Below are positions 34,885-43,784 of a stretch of DNA of 64,000 nt, piece after piece (positions within the stretch are counted from its first letter, which is position 1; every line of letters begins with the position of its first letter). The translations under genes and the position numbers were made by a program. The stretch spans positions 1-64,000 of the forward strand of contig CAKPLP010000005.1 of assembly GCA_934167695.1 (NCBI GenBank). The letters are read 5' to 3'. Source of the stretch: an uncultured Bacilli bacterium (GTDB lineage: Bacteria > Bacillota_I > Bacilli_A > RF39 > UBA660). Below the pieces are notes generated by a model. It did no database searches. It was given only the letters and a program-made list of their open reading frames with translations, and had not been told where the DNA came from.

Positions 34885-36015
34885 TTAATAAGTTCTAATT
34901 GGTAAAACTAGTTGTGTTAAAGTTTCTTCTTCACTAGATTTTAAAATTATTGGTTTTATTTCACCTACGTAATGAATTTCCACAGTTTCTGTTGAAAAAC
35001 TCTTTAAAGCTTCCATCATATATCTTGCACTAAATGAAATTTTAATATCATCTTCTACATTTTTTGTAATTTTCATTTTTTCTTCTACTCTACCAATTTC
35101 AATAGAAGATGATTTTAATATTAAAGTATTACCGTCAGTTTCTAAAGTAACTATATTTTTTTCTTTATCACTTGTTAAAATACTTGCACGATCTATCACA
35201 CTATAGAAATCATTTAAATTAGCAGTAATTATCATATAAGATGATTCAGGCATTAAATTAGCAGTATTTGGATAAGTACCATTAATCAAACGAGATTGAA
35301 ATAATACATTTTTATATTTAAATAAGATTTTATTATTAAATATATGAATTTCTACCTTACTATCAGGATCATCATCCATTATTCTAGAAAATTCTACAAT
35401 ATTATGACTAGGAATTACAATATTATAATTATCTTCACTAACTTTATCTAACTTAATAATCTTACGAGCAAGTCTATAACTATCAGTAGAATTACATTCT
35501 AATGTATCTCCAACAATATTAAAATTAATACCAGTTAATACAGGCTTTGTTTCCTCATTTGATGCTGCAAAAGCTGTTTGATTAACTAAATCCTTAAAAA
35601 TAGAACTATTAATATCTATTTTCTTTTTACTTTCTTCTAAGTTAATAGAAGGATATTCACTTTCATTAATTCCATTTAAATTAAATTCACTATTTTCTGT
35701 GTAAATTAATATTTTTAATTCATCAATTACTTCAATATTAATATATTTATCAGGTAATTTACGTACAATATCTAATATATATTTACCTTGTACTATAATA
35801 TTTCCTTCATCTTCTACTTTAAAGTCTTCATCATTATCACTTTCAATAGTAGTTTGAATAGTAATATCATTATCTGAAGCAGTTAAAGTTAATTTATTTT
35901 TCTTTAATTCAAATTTAATACCAGCAAGAACAGGTATCAAATTCTTAGTAGATATAGCTTTAGATACTTTATTTAAAGCATCTAATAAAATTTCTTTTTT
36001 AATTGTTAATTTCAT
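34885..36015 (-). CDS. dnaN: DNA polymerase III beta sliding clamp
   Basis: A 376-residue clamp of three repeated domains, starting MKLTIKKEILLDALNKVSKAIS and ending TQLVLPIRTY, the usual C-terminal motif next to the hydrophobic binding pocket. It lies immediately downstream of dnaA with a GAAGG ribosome binding site. Confidence 0.97.
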   Translation of the reverse strand: MKLTIKKEILLDALNKVSKAISTKNLIPVLAGIKFELKKNKLTLTASDNDITIQTTIESDNDEDFKVEDEGNIIVQGKYILDIVRKLPDKYINIEVIDELKILIYTENSEFNLNGINESEYPSINLEESKKKIDINSSIFKDLVNQTAFAASNEETKPVLTGINFNIVGDTLECNSTDSYRLARKIIKLDKVSEDNYNIVIPSHNIVEFSRIMDDDPDSKVEIHIFNNKILFKYKNVLFQSRLINGTYPNTANLMPESSYMIITANLNDFYSVIDRASILTSDKEKNIVTLETDGNTLILKSSSIEIGRVEEKMKITKNVEDDIKISFSARYMMEALKSFSTETVEIHYVGEIKPIILKSSEEETLTQLVLPIRTY

Positions 36016-36167
36016 TTTAATTCCTTCTTTCTTATTCTATTAATATAAATTGTATTATTATTATAGCTGTGGAAAAAGTTGAAAACTCTTCTTTTCACTT
36101 ATATTATAACATATTTTTTAAAATTATCCTGTGGAAAACATTGTTGATATATATTTTTTTCCACAAC
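36016..36167. other. dnaA-dnaN intergenic region with DnaA boxes and dnaN promoter
   Basis: 152 bases with at least three DnaA-box-like sequences: TGTGGAAAA at about 36068-36076 and 36132-36140, and TTTTCCACA at about 36155-36163. A -10 TATAAT at 36103-36108 (minus) could serve dnaN; its -35 is not clear. This is probably one half of a bipartite origin, as in Bacillus. Confidence 0.65.
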
Positions 36168-37529
36168 CTATTCAATATCCTTTTTTAATTTTTCTATAAT
36201 ATTAGCCAAATCTTTATTAACTTTTATCTCATTTTCTATTTTCTCTACAGAATGCATTACAGTAGAATGATCTTTTCCACCAAATTCTGTTCCAATCTTA
36301 GGAAATGATTCATTAGTCATGCATCTACATAAGTACATCGCAATCTGTCTTGGAAAAGCAATATTCGAACTTCTTTTTTTACTTCTAATATCTTCAACAC
36401 TTATTTGGAAGAATTCAGCTACAACCTTTTGAATTCTATGAACATCATTTTTTTCACTAATTCCTTTACTAATAAAGTCTTTTAATGCCTCAATAGCTAA
36501 ATTTAAAGTAATTGCAGACCCTCCCATGATAGCAGAATATGCAACAAGTCTTGTAATAGAACCCTCTAATTGTCTAACATCATTACCCATATTAGAAGCA
36601 ATATATTCTATAACATCTTCTGGTATTTCCTTTTCAAAATTACCTGCAATTATTTTTCTTTTTATAATTTCTACTCTTAAATTGAAATCCGGTGGAAAAA
36701 TATTAACTGTCAATCCCCAACAAAACCTTGTTCTTAAACGATCTTCCAATAACTTTAAATCATCTGGAGATCTATCTGATGATATAATAATTTGCTTAGA
36801 ATCACTATATAATGTATTAAAAGTATGGAAAAATTCCTGTTGAGTCTGAGTAGCTCCACCTAAAAATTGAATATCATCAATAATTAATACATCAACATTT
36901 CTATATTTATTTTTAAAGAAATCTACATAGTTGAAATTTGTTCCATTACTATCCTTTTTATTTATACCAATAAAATCCTGAATAAATTGATCACTTGTAA
37001 CATATAAAACTCTTTTATTAGAATTAGCAATTATATAATTACCAATAGCATGCATTAAATGAGTTTTTCCAAGACCACTATTACCATATATAAATAATGG
37101 ATTATACATTTTTCCGGGATTCTCAGCTACAGACAATGCTGCAGCCTGTGCAAACTTATTACTATTACCAACAATAAAATTTTCAAATGTATATTTTGTA
37201 TTTAAATTACTTTGTTCTTTATTATTATGGGGAACTCCACTAGGAATATCTTCTACCTTAGTTTTTTTATTCTCTTCCTTAATTTCTTCCTCTAAAACAA
37301 ATTCCAGCTCAAAATTTGTACCAGTAATATTATTTAATATATATTTAATTTTTTCTTCATAATTATCAGATAAATGTTTCTTATGAATAGGCATAGGTAC
37401 AACAATAACAGCTTTTCCATCTTCTAATTTATATAATTTCGTATCTGCAAACCAAGTATCGTATGCAAGAGAGGAAAGTTCTTCTTTAATTTGTTTTAAA
37501 AAATTGGTCCAAAGGACCCCCATATTCAT
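36168..37529 (-). CDS. dnaA: Chromosomal replication initiator DnaA
   Basis: A 453-residue AAA+ initiator. Domain I is followed by a short linker, the ATPase core (FIYGNSGLGKTHLMHAIGN near 148, DVLIIDDIQFLGG, the LRTRFCWGL box) and the C-terminal helix-turn-helix (FGGKDHSTVMHSVEKIE). The ATG at 37529 follows GGGGAG by eight bases; the longer frame upstream encodes an unlikely Cys/Phe-rich stretch. The predicted promoter overlaps DnaA-box-like sequences, consistent with autoregulation. Confidence 0.97.
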   Translation of the reverse strand: MNMGVLWTNFLKQIKEELSSLAYDTWFADTKLYKLEDGKAVIVVPMPIHKKHLSDNYEEKIKYILNNITGTNFELEFVLEEEIKEENKKTKVEDIPSGVPHNNKEQSNLNTKYTFENFIVGNSNKFAQAAALSVAENPGKMYNPLFIYGNSGLGKTHLMHAIGNYIIANSNKRVLYVTSDQFIQDFIGINKKDSNGTNFNYVDFFKNKYRNVDVLIIDDIQFLGGATQTQQEFFHTFNTLYSDSKQIIISSDRSPDDLKLLEDRLRTRFCWGLTVNIFPPDFNLRVEIIKRKIIAGNFEKEIPEDVIEYIASNMGNDVRQLEGSITRLVAYSAIMGGSAITLNLAIEALKDFISKGISEKNDVHRIQKVVAEFFQISVEDIRSKKRSSNIAFPRQIAMYLCRCMTNESFPKIGTEFGGKDHSTVMHSVEKIENEIKVNKDLANIIEKLKKDIE

Positions 37530-37562
37530 TTGACCATCTCCCCTCGAGCAATTTGTACAACA

Positions 37563-37568
37563 ATTATA
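37563..37568 (-). promoter_or_regulatory. -10 element for dnaA
   Basis: TATAAT on the minus strand about 35 bases before dnaA. The expected -35 is a poor AT tract, and a DnaA-box-like TGTGGAAAA (37580-37588) lies in the spacer, which would allow DnaA to repress its own gene. Confidence 0.5.
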
Positions 37569-37820
37569 ATAAAACATATTGTGGAAAAAATAAACAAAAA
37601 AATAACAATTTTTTTTCTCCACAACATTTCCACAGTTTTTTCCACATCCGAATGTTATATTCTATAATGATAAAAATCACTTTTCCACATTTTCCACAAT
37701 TTTTTTATTAACAAGTTTAAAAAAGATATTCACAGCAATGTTAATTCTGTGGAAAAAGAAAAATAATCACAAAAATTAATAAATAAAAAGAATAAATTTT
37801 CTCGATAATAAAACTTTTAT

Positions 37821-37850
37821 TTGACAAATAAAACTTTTATCCATTATAAT
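37821..37850 (+). promoter_or_regulatory. Promoter for rpmH-rnpA-yidC
   Basis: Consensus -35 TTGACA (37821-37826), an 18-base spacer and consensus -10 TATAAT (37845-37850), about 30 bases upstream of rpmH. Confidence 0.85.
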
Positions 37851-37881
37851 AAGGGAGATTTATGTCTGGAGGTGGAAATTT

Positions 37882-38004
37882 ATGAAGAGAACTTATCAAC
37901 CAAATAATCGTAAAAAAGCTAAAAAATTAGGCTTCTTTGCTCGTAAAAAAACAAATATTTTAAATCGTCGTCGTCGCAAAGGTCGTAAAAATCTTTGTAA
38001 ATAA
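37882..38004 (+). CDS. rpmH: 50S ribosomal protein L34
   Basis: A 40-residue basic protein starting MKRTYQPNNRKKAKKLGFFAR and ending in RRRRKGRKNLCK. It is the first gene rightward from the origin, next to rnpA, as in nearly all bacteria. It is about four residues shorter than the usual 44: the KTKNGRKVLARR segment of homologues is reduced to KTNILNRR. A GGAGGTGG ribosome binding site precedes the start. Confidence 0.95.
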   Translation: MKRTYQPNNRKKAKKLGFFARKKTNILNRRRRKGRKNLCK

Positions 38005-38006
38005 TA

Positions 38007-38033
38007 CCACCGTTTTTTAAACAGTGGTTTTTT
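38007..38033 (+). terminator. Hairpin terminator/attenuator after rpmH
   Basis: CCAC and GTTT arms pair with AAAC and GTGG, followed by seven T. It probably reduces expression of rnpA relative to rpmH. Confidence 0.7.
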
Positions 38034-38054
38034 AAATTAAAAGAAGGAATAAAT

Positions 38055-38384
38055 ATGAGAAAATTATATATAGTAAAAACAAAAGAAGAATTTAATGACT
38101 TAATAAATAATGGCTCATGTAAAAAAAATAAATATTTTGTAGTATATTCAAAATCCAATAATTTAAAATATGATCGCTTTGGTTTTTCAGTAGGAAAAAA
38201 AATTGGAAATGCTGTAGTTCGTAATAAATATAAAAGGAAAATGAGAAGTATCATAGATATTTATAGAAAAGACTATCTTAATTGTAAAGATTATATTATA
38301 ATATTAAGAAGTAGAGCATTAAATCTAAATTATCAGGAATTAAAGAATGAATTAATATCTCTACTTGATGTGAGGGAGAAATAA
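38055..38384 (+). CDS. rnpA: Ribonuclease P protein component
   Basis: A 109-residue basic protein that assists RNase P RNA in tRNA 5' processing. It has the conserved RNR-type motif (GNAVVRNKYKRKMRSI) and FGFSVGKKIG ahead of it. It follows rpmH; its stop overlaps the yidC start (TAATG). Confidence 0.94.
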   Translation: MRKLYIVKTKEEFNDLINNGSCKKNKYFVVYSKSNNLKYDRFGFSVGKKIGNAVVRNKYKRKMRSIIDIYRKDYLNCKDYIIILRSRALNLNYQELKNELISLLDVREK

Positions 38385-39328
38385 TGAAAAAAAACAAAAA
38401 TACTAACAGAAAAAAAATACTTATTTTAATATTGTTAATAATAACATTAACCACAGGATGTACAAAAACATTAGTAGATAAAAATAAAAAAGCAGTAATA
38501 AATAAACAAACTGGTCAAAATTTAACAGCGAACATTTTATGTAAACCAACTGCAAAAGAAACAATAAAACAATATAAAAAAAACAAGGTAAATATAGATA
38601 AGTTACCAGATTGTGAAAATTTTAAAATTAATTCAGGAAAATATGAAGGATTGTGGACTACAATTCTTGTAAAGCCATTAGCATATGTAATTTTACAATT
38701 AGGAAAATTAACTAAAAATTATGCACTAGCATTAGTATTAATAACAATTATTATTAGACTAATAAGTTATCCGTTTACCAAAAAGGCAGCTATGCAATCA
38801 GAATTAATGAAAAAGGCTCAACCAGAAATGCAAAAAATTCAAAAGAAATATGCTGGTAAACAAGATGAAGAATCTATGATGAAACAAAGCCAAGAAATGA
38901 TGATGATTTATAAAAAATACAATATTAGTCCATTAGCAGGTTGTTTATTTTCCTTTATTCAATTACCATTATTTATAGCTTTTTATGAAGCCGTTCAACG
39001 TTTTCCAGCTATATTTGAAGATCAATTTATAGGAATTCAATTAGGTACAACTCCAAGTGTTGGTATAACAACATCAACATTTTATATCTATATAATAATA
39101 ATGCTTCTAATCTCTTTAACTACAATTTATTCATTTAAAATGAATATGTCAGGACAAACATTAGATCCTACAATGAAAAACATGCCAATATATATGAGTA
39201 TTATGATCATAATAACAGCATTATTTATGCCTTCTGCACTTTGTATTTATTGGATTGTTAATAACTTATGTACAATATTACAAAATATAATAGTAAAAAA
39301 ACATATAGATCAATTAAAAAGGAGTTAA
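38384..39328 (+). CDS. yidC: Membrane protein insertase YidC (lipoprotein form)
   Basis: A 314-residue insertase. A lipoprotein signal ends in LTTGC (lipid-modified Cys26), as in Gram-positive YidC/SpoIIIJ. The five-helix core follows, with the functional arginine in ITIIIRLISYPF, the cytosolic hairpin rich in Met/Gln/Lys (MKKAQPEMQKIQKKYAGK) and the AGCLFSFIQLPLFIAFYEAV helix. It inserts small membrane proteins alone or with SecYEG. It belongs to the rpmH-rnpA-yidC-jag operon. Confidence 0.95.
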   Translation: MKKNKNTNRKKILILILLIITLTTGCTKTLVDKNKKAVINKQTGQNLTANILCKPTAKETIKQYKKNKVNIDKLPDCENFKINSGKYEGLWTTILVKPLAYVILQLGKLTKNYALALVLITIIIRLISYPFTKKAAMQSELMKKAQPEMQKIQKKYAGKQDEESMMKQSQEMMMIYKKYNISPLAGCLFSFIQLPLFIAFYEAVQRFPAIFEDQFIGIQLGTTPSVGITTSTFYIYIIIMLLISLTTIYSFKMNMSGQTLDPTMKNMPIYMSIMIIITALFMPSALCIYWIVNNLCTILQNIIVKKHIDQLKRS

Positions 39329-39332
39329 TAAT

Positions 39333-39941
39333 ATGGAGTCATATACATTTAGTGCTGATACCAAATTAGAAGCAATAAATCAAGCAAAGAAAACATTAGT
39401 AGAAACAGAAAATAATTTAATTATAAAAGAAATAGAAAATTCTAATAATAGTCAAGATGTAACAATAAAAGTTATAGAAAAAAGAGAAGTAATAAACTTT
39501 ATTAAAGATTATATAAAAAAACTTCTAATTAATATAGGTTATAATGAAATAAATATAGAAGTTCAAAATAAAGATACAACACCAATATTTACTATATATT
39601 CTGATAATGATTCACTTTTAATAGGAAAATCAGGTAAAAATCTTCGTGCACTTCAAATAATAGTACAACAAGCTATAAAAAATGAGTTAGATGAGTCATT
39701 TAAATTTGTAATAAATATAAATGATTATAAAGAAAAAAGAGAAAAATCATTAATTAAATTAGCTCATAATATTGCAACAGAAGTAAAAACAAGTAAGATA
39801 TCAGCAAAATTAGACTCAATGAACTCTTATGAAAGAAGAATAATTCACAATGCTTTATTACATAATAAAGATGTTTATACAGAAAGTGAAGGAGAAGAAC
39901 CAAACCGCTATGTTGTAATAAAACCAAAGGAGGACAAATAG
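39333..39941 (+). CDS. khpB: RNA-binding protein Jag/KhpB
   Basis: A 202-residue protein with three parts: the Jag N-terminal domain (1-50), a KH domain (LLIGKSGKNLRALQIIVQQ, near 90-130) and an R3H domain (SYERRIIHNALLH). KhpB with KhpA binds RNA and affects cell elongation and division in Gram-positive bacteria. It lies four bases after yidC, its standard partner. Confidence 0.93.
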   Translation: MESYTFSADTKLEAINQAKKTLVETENNLIIKEIENSNNSQDVTIKVIEKREVINFIKDYIKKLLINIGYNEINIEVQNKDTTPIFTIYSDNDSLLIGKSGKNLRALQIIVQQAIKNELDESFKFVININDYKEKREKSLIKLAHNIATEVKTSKISAKLDSMNSYERRIIHNALLHNKDVYTESEGEEPNRYVVIKPKEDK

Positions 39942-39951
39942 TCCTTTTTAT
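39927..39951 (+). terminator. Terminator after khpB
   Basis: A stem using GGAC/GTCC extended by A-T and G-T pairs, then a T-run. It overlaps the last codons of khpB. Confidence 0.55.
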
Positions 39952-39980
39952 TTGTCAATAATTCACTTTTATGGTATTAT
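39952..39980 (+). promoter_or_regulatory. Promoter for mnmE
   Basis: -35 TTGTCA (39952-39957), a 17-base spacer and -10 TATTAT (39975-39980), about 60 bases before mnmE. Confidence 0.65.
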
Positions 39981-40038
39981 AGTCACGACTTAACATTATA
40001 CTTTATAGTCAAAATATTAATAAAAAGAGGAATGAAAA

Positions 40039-41391
40039 ATGAATGATACAATAGCTGCAATATCAACAGCCTTGGGAATAGGAGCCATTTCTATAGTAAG
40101 AATGAGTGGAAAAGATGCAATTTCAATAGCAAATAAAGTTTTTAGTAAAGATTTAGAAAAAGTATCCACTCATACAATAAATTATGGATTTATTAAAGAA
40201 AATGACGAAATAATCGATGAAGTATTAGTTTCAGTAATGAAAGCTCCACATACTTACACAACAGAAGATGTAATAGAAATAAACTGTCATGGTGGTATAA
40301 CAACGACAAATAAAATTCTAGAAATACTCTTAAAAAATGGTGCTCGTCTAGCACAACCGGGGGAATTCACCAAAAGAGCATTCTTAAATGGAAGAATAGA
40401 TCTGACAAAATCAGAAGCTGTAATGGATTTATTAGAAAGTAAAACAGAAACTGCTAGAAAATTAGCAATAAATTCTCTTCAAGGAAAAACAGCTTTATTA
40501 GTAGATAATTTTAGAGATAAGATAAAACAGTTAATATCATCAATAGAAGTAAATATAGATTATCCGGAATATTATGATATAGAAGTTATTACACTAGATA
40601 AAGTAAAACAAGAAACAACAAAAATGAAAAAAGAATTAGAAAATATAATTAAAGAAAGTGAAAATAGTAAAATAATTAAAAATGGAATAGATACTTTAAT
40701 AATAGGAAGACCTAATGTTGGAAAAAGTAGTATTTTAAATAAATTCCTTGATGAAGATAAAGCAATAGTTACAGATATCGCAGGAACAACAAGAGACATT
40801 GTAGAAGGCCAAGTAATGCTCGATAATATTATTTTAAATATTATAGATACAGCAGGTATAAGACAAACAAATGATAAAGTAGAAAAAATAGGTGTAGAAA
40901 AAAGTCTATCCCTTATAGATAATGCTGATTTAGTAATTGTAGTTTTAAATAGTAATGAAGAATTAACTAATGAAGATATAAATTTATTAGAAAAAACTAA
41001 AAATAAAAATACTATAATTGTTCTTAATAAAAATGACTTAGAAAGAAAAATAGAATTAGACAAATTAGACGGATATAACTTAGTTAGTACAAATACCAAT
41101 AATTTAGAAGGAATAAATAGTCTAAAAGAAAAGATAAAAGAAATGTTTAATTTAGAACAAATATCTACTAAAGACTATAATTATCTTACTAACGTAAGAC
41201 AAATATCACTTGCAAAAAATGCTTATCAAAAACTAATAGATGTAGAAAAAGCTTTAAATGAAAATTTACCAGTAGATATGATTGAAATAGATTTGAGAGA
41301 TTGTTTTGATATTCTTGGTGAAATAACTGGTAAGACATACAGTGATGAAATAATTGATAACCTTTTTGAAAGATTCTGTGTAGGAAAGTAG
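40039..41391 (+). CDS. mnmE: tRNA modification GTPase MnmE
   Basis: A 450-residue GTPase that, with MnmG, installs the carboxymethylaminomethyl group at U34 of tRNAs. It has an N-terminal folate-binding domain, a helical domain, an inserted G domain (GRPNVGKSSILN near 220, DIAGTTRD, NKND) and the invariant C-terminal CVGK. Part of the mnmE-mnmG-rsmG block. Confidence 0.97.
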   Translation: MNDTIAAISTALGIGAISIVRMSGKDAISIANKVFSKDLEKVSTHTINYGFIKENDEIIDEVLVSVMKAPHTYTTEDVIEINCHGGITTTNKILEILLKNGARLAQPGEFTKRAFLNGRIDLTKSEAVMDLLESKTETARKLAINSLQGKTALLVDNFRDKIKQLISSIEVNIDYPEYYDIEVITLDKVKQETTKMKKELENIIKESENSKIIKNGIDTLIIGRPNVGKSSILNKFLDEDKAIVTDIAGTTRDIVEGQVMLDNIILNIIDTAGIRQTNDKVEKIGVEKSLSLIDNADLVIVVLNSNEELTNEDINLLEKTKNKNTIIVLNKNDLERKIELDKLDGYNLVSTNTNNLEGINSLKEKIKEMFNLEQISTKDYNYLTNVRQISLAKNAYQKLIDVEKALNENLPVDMIEIDLRDCFDILGEITGKTYSDEIIDNLFERFCVGK

Positions 41392-41398
41392 GAATAGT

Positions 41399-41881
41399 AT
41401 GAAAATAGCAGTTATAGAACATTTAAAAGAAGATAAAAATAAAGATACTTTTAATAGAAAACTATATTTAAGTAGTTATTTTCAAGAGATATTTGCAAAT
41501 TTAGATATATTATGGATTCCTATTGTTTCAGAAAAATTTACTGAAGAAATTTGTGATATCTGTGATGGATTGTTAGTAACAGGAAGTGCTAATGATGTTC
41601 ATCCAAAGTATTATAATGAAAAAGTATTAGCTGGAAAAGAATATAAATATGATGAATTTCCAACAGTAAAAAAAGCAATAAAATTATTTAATAAAAGGAA
41701 CAAACCAATATTAGGTATTTGTGCTGGAATACAAGAAATAAATGTAGTATTTGGTGGTTCATTAAATCAAGAAATTGAAAGAGAAAATATTTTTGCAGTT
41801 CAGTGGCATCCAGAAGTTTCTAATGATATGAATTTATTCAAAAAATTCATTGATTTGTGCAAGAAAAAGCAACAAAATTAA
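41399..41881 (+). CDS. Shortened class I glutamine amidotransferase-like protein (PuuD/peptidase C26 type)
   Basis: A 160-residue protein. The N-terminal half follows the gamma-glutamyl hydrolase pattern (DGLLVTGSANDVHPKYY, then the nucleophile elbow ILGICAGIQEINVVFGGSLNQE with Cys108). It then jumps directly to FAVQWHPEV with His137 and Glu139. About 70 residues between these, which in homologues include the NSxHHQ segment, are missing, yet the frame is intact. The triad residues remain, so it may be active or a degenerating remnant. Family substrates include gamma-glutamyl-GABA. It is wedged between mnmE and mnmG, which are normally adjacent. Confidence 0.75.
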   Translation: MKIAVIEHLKEDKNKDTFNRKLYLSSYFQEIFANLDILWIPIVSEKFTEEICDICDGLLVTGSANDVHPKYYNEKVLAGKEYKYDEFPTVKKAIKLFNKRNKPILGICAGIQEINVVFGGSLNQEIERENIFAVQWHPEVSNDMNLFKKFIDLCKKKQQN

Positions 41882-41903
41882 AATAAAATGTGGTGGTGAT
41901 AAA

Positions 41904-43784
41904 ATGAAATATGAAATAATAGTAGTCGGTGGAGGTCATGCAGGATGTGAAGCAGCTCTAGCAGCAGCAAGAAAAAATCATAAAACTCTTCTAATAACAG
42001 GAAATATAAATAATATTGCAGATATGCCTTGTAATCCATCAATCGGAGGACCAGCTAAAGGAATAATCGTAAGAGAAATAGATGCCCTAGGTGGAGAAAT
42101 GGGAAGAAACGCTGATAAAGCAACTCTCCAAATAAAATTGTTAAATACAAAAAAAGGACCAGCAGTTCAAGCATTAAGGGCTCAAGCTGATAAAGTAATT
42201 TATCCTAAGGAAATGTTAAAAACATTAAAAAACACAAAAAATTTAACAATAATTGAATCCCTTGTTGAGCATTTAATAGTAGAAAATAAAAAAATAAAAG
42301 GTGTTATTTTAGAGGATGGAACTAAAATAAAGGCGGATGCAGTAATATTAACAACAGGTACATATTTAAAAGGAATGATACTAGTAGGAAGTAAAAAAAC
42401 AAGTGGAGGCCCACATGGAGAAAGGCCTAGTAAGTATTTAAGTGAAGATTTAGAAAAATTAGGTTTTAAAATTTTACGCTTAAAGACCGGAACTCCTCAA
42501 AGAATAGATAAAACAACTATAGATTACAGTAAAACATCAATAGAACAAGGAGATAAAAAAACTCATACATTTTCATTTGATAATATTGCCTATTATGATG
42601 TAAATAATCAAATTCCATGTCACTTAATATATACAACAAAAAAAACTCACGAAATAATAAAACAAAATCTTGAAAAATCAAGTATGTATGGAGGTTATGT
42701 AGAAGGTGTTGGTCCTAGATATTGTCCATCTATTGAAGATAAAGTAGTTCGTTTTGCAGATAAAGAACGTCATCAATTATTTTTAGAACCAGAAAGTAAT
42801 GATGAAAATAATCCAGATTATGGAAACACAATATATCTTCAAGGATTTTCAACAAGTATGCCTTATGACATTCAAGAAGAAATGGTTCACTCTCTTCCCG
42901 GATTAGAACATGCAAAAATATTAAAATATGCTTATGCAATCGAATATGATGCAATCGATGCTAGGGATTTAAAACAAAGTTTGGAAACAAAAATTATAGA
43001 GAATCTTTATACCGCAGGTCAAATAAATGGTACAAGTGGATATGAAGAAGCCGCAGGTCAAGGGCTTATCGCTGGAATAAATGCAGCTTTAAAATTAGAA
43101 CAAAAGCCACCATTAGTTTTAAAAAGAAATGAAGCATACATTGGAGTATTAATTGATGATCTAATAACAAAGGGAATTAAAGATCCTTATAGAATGCTTA
43201 CATCTCGTGCTGAATACCGTTTACTTTTAAGAAATGATAATGCAGATATCAGATTAAGAAAATATGGACATGATATTGGATTAATATCAGATGAAAAATA
43301 CAATCTATTTAAACAAAAATTAGAGGATATTGACAGTTTATATAAAGTATTAAAAGAAAATAAAATAACACCAACAAAAGATACTAACTCTTACTTAGAA
43401 AGCATTAAAACAGCACCATTAAAAGATGGCATTACATTGTATGATTTATTAAAAAGACCTGAAATAACTATGAAAAATGTAGAACATTTTTTACAAATAG
43501 ATTATTCTGATGAAGTAAAAGAACAAGTAGAAATAAATATTAGGTACGGTGGATATATAAAGAAAGCAAATTTAGATGCAGAAAAAATGCTAGCATTAGA
43601 AAATAAAGAAATACCATCAAATATTGATTATAATAAAATACCGAATATTGCCAGTGAAGCACGTGAAAAGCTAAATAAAATTCATCCAACATCAATAGGT
43701 CAAGCAAGCAGAATAAGTGGAGTTAACCCAGCAGATATTTCCATTTTAATGGTATATTTAAGAAGGTGTGGAAATAATGAGTGA
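41904..43784 (+). CDS. mnmG: tRNA uridine-5-carboxymethylaminomethyl synthesis enzyme MnmG
   Basis: A 626-residue FAD enzyme, partner of MnmE in U34 modification. It has a dinucleotide-binding IIVVGGGHAGCEAALAAA, MPCNPSIGGPAKG, the family motif GPRYCPSIEDKVVRFADKERHQLFLEPE and the C-terminal helical domain. The start is the ATG at 41904 behind GGTGGTGAT; upstream in-frame codons overlap the preceding gene. Confidence 0.97.
   Translation: MKYEIIVVGGGHAGCEAALAAARKNHKTLLITGNINNIADMPCNPSIGGPAKGIIVREIDALGGEMGRNADKATLQIKLLNTKKGPAVQALRAQADKVIYPKEMLKTLKNTKNLTIIESLVEHLIVENKKIKGVILEDGTKIKADAVILTTGTYLKGMILVGSKKTSGGPHGERPSKYLSEDLEKLGFKILRLKTGTPQRIDKTTIDYSKTSIEQGDKKTHTFSFDNIAYYDVNNQIPCHLIYTTKKTHEIIKQNLEKSSMYGGYVEGVGPRYCPSIEDKVVRFADKERHQLFLEPESNDENNPDYGNTIYLQGFSTSMPYDIQEEMVHSLPGLEHAKILKYAYAIEYDAIDARDLKQSLETKIIENLYTAGQINGTSGYEEAAGQGLIAGINAALKLEQKPPLVLKRNEAYIGVLIDDLITKGIKDPYRMLTSRAEYRLLLRNDNADIRLRKYGHDIGLISDEKYNLFKQKLEDIDSLYKVLKENKITPTKDTNSYLESIKTAPLKDGITLYDLLKRPEITMKNVEHFLQIDYSDEVKEQVEINIRYGGYIKKANLDAEKMLALENKEIPSNIDYNKIPNIASEAREKLNKIHPTSIGQASRISGVNPADISILMVYLRRCGNNE

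Larger units (their letters stand above)
37530..37881. other. oriC: Replication origin region (oriC) between dnaA and rpmH
   Basis: About 350 non-coding, very AT-rich bases at the point where gene direction diverges. It contains a cluster of DnaA-box-like motifs (TGTGGAAAA near 37580 and 37748; TTTCCACA-type near 37627, 37639, 37682 and 37691) and AT-rich tracts suitable for unwinding. The dnaA and rpmH promoters fire outward. A direct repeat of AATAAAACTTTTAT is present at about 37807 and 37827. Confidence 0.85.

Noticed and set aside
37530..37622. N-terminal extension of dnaA
   Set aside because: The extra 31 residues are Cys/Phe/Asn-rich and unlike any DnaA; the ATG at 37529 has a strong ribosome binding site.
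37919..38254. 111-codon minus-strand frame over rpmH and rnpA
   Set aside because: It lies antisense to two conserved genes and has Phe/Leu-rich composition typical of AT-rich antisense frames.
40572..41099. 175-codon frame on the minus strand within mnmE
   Set aside because: It is an antisense shadow of the clearly conserved mnmE, with no ribosome binding site.
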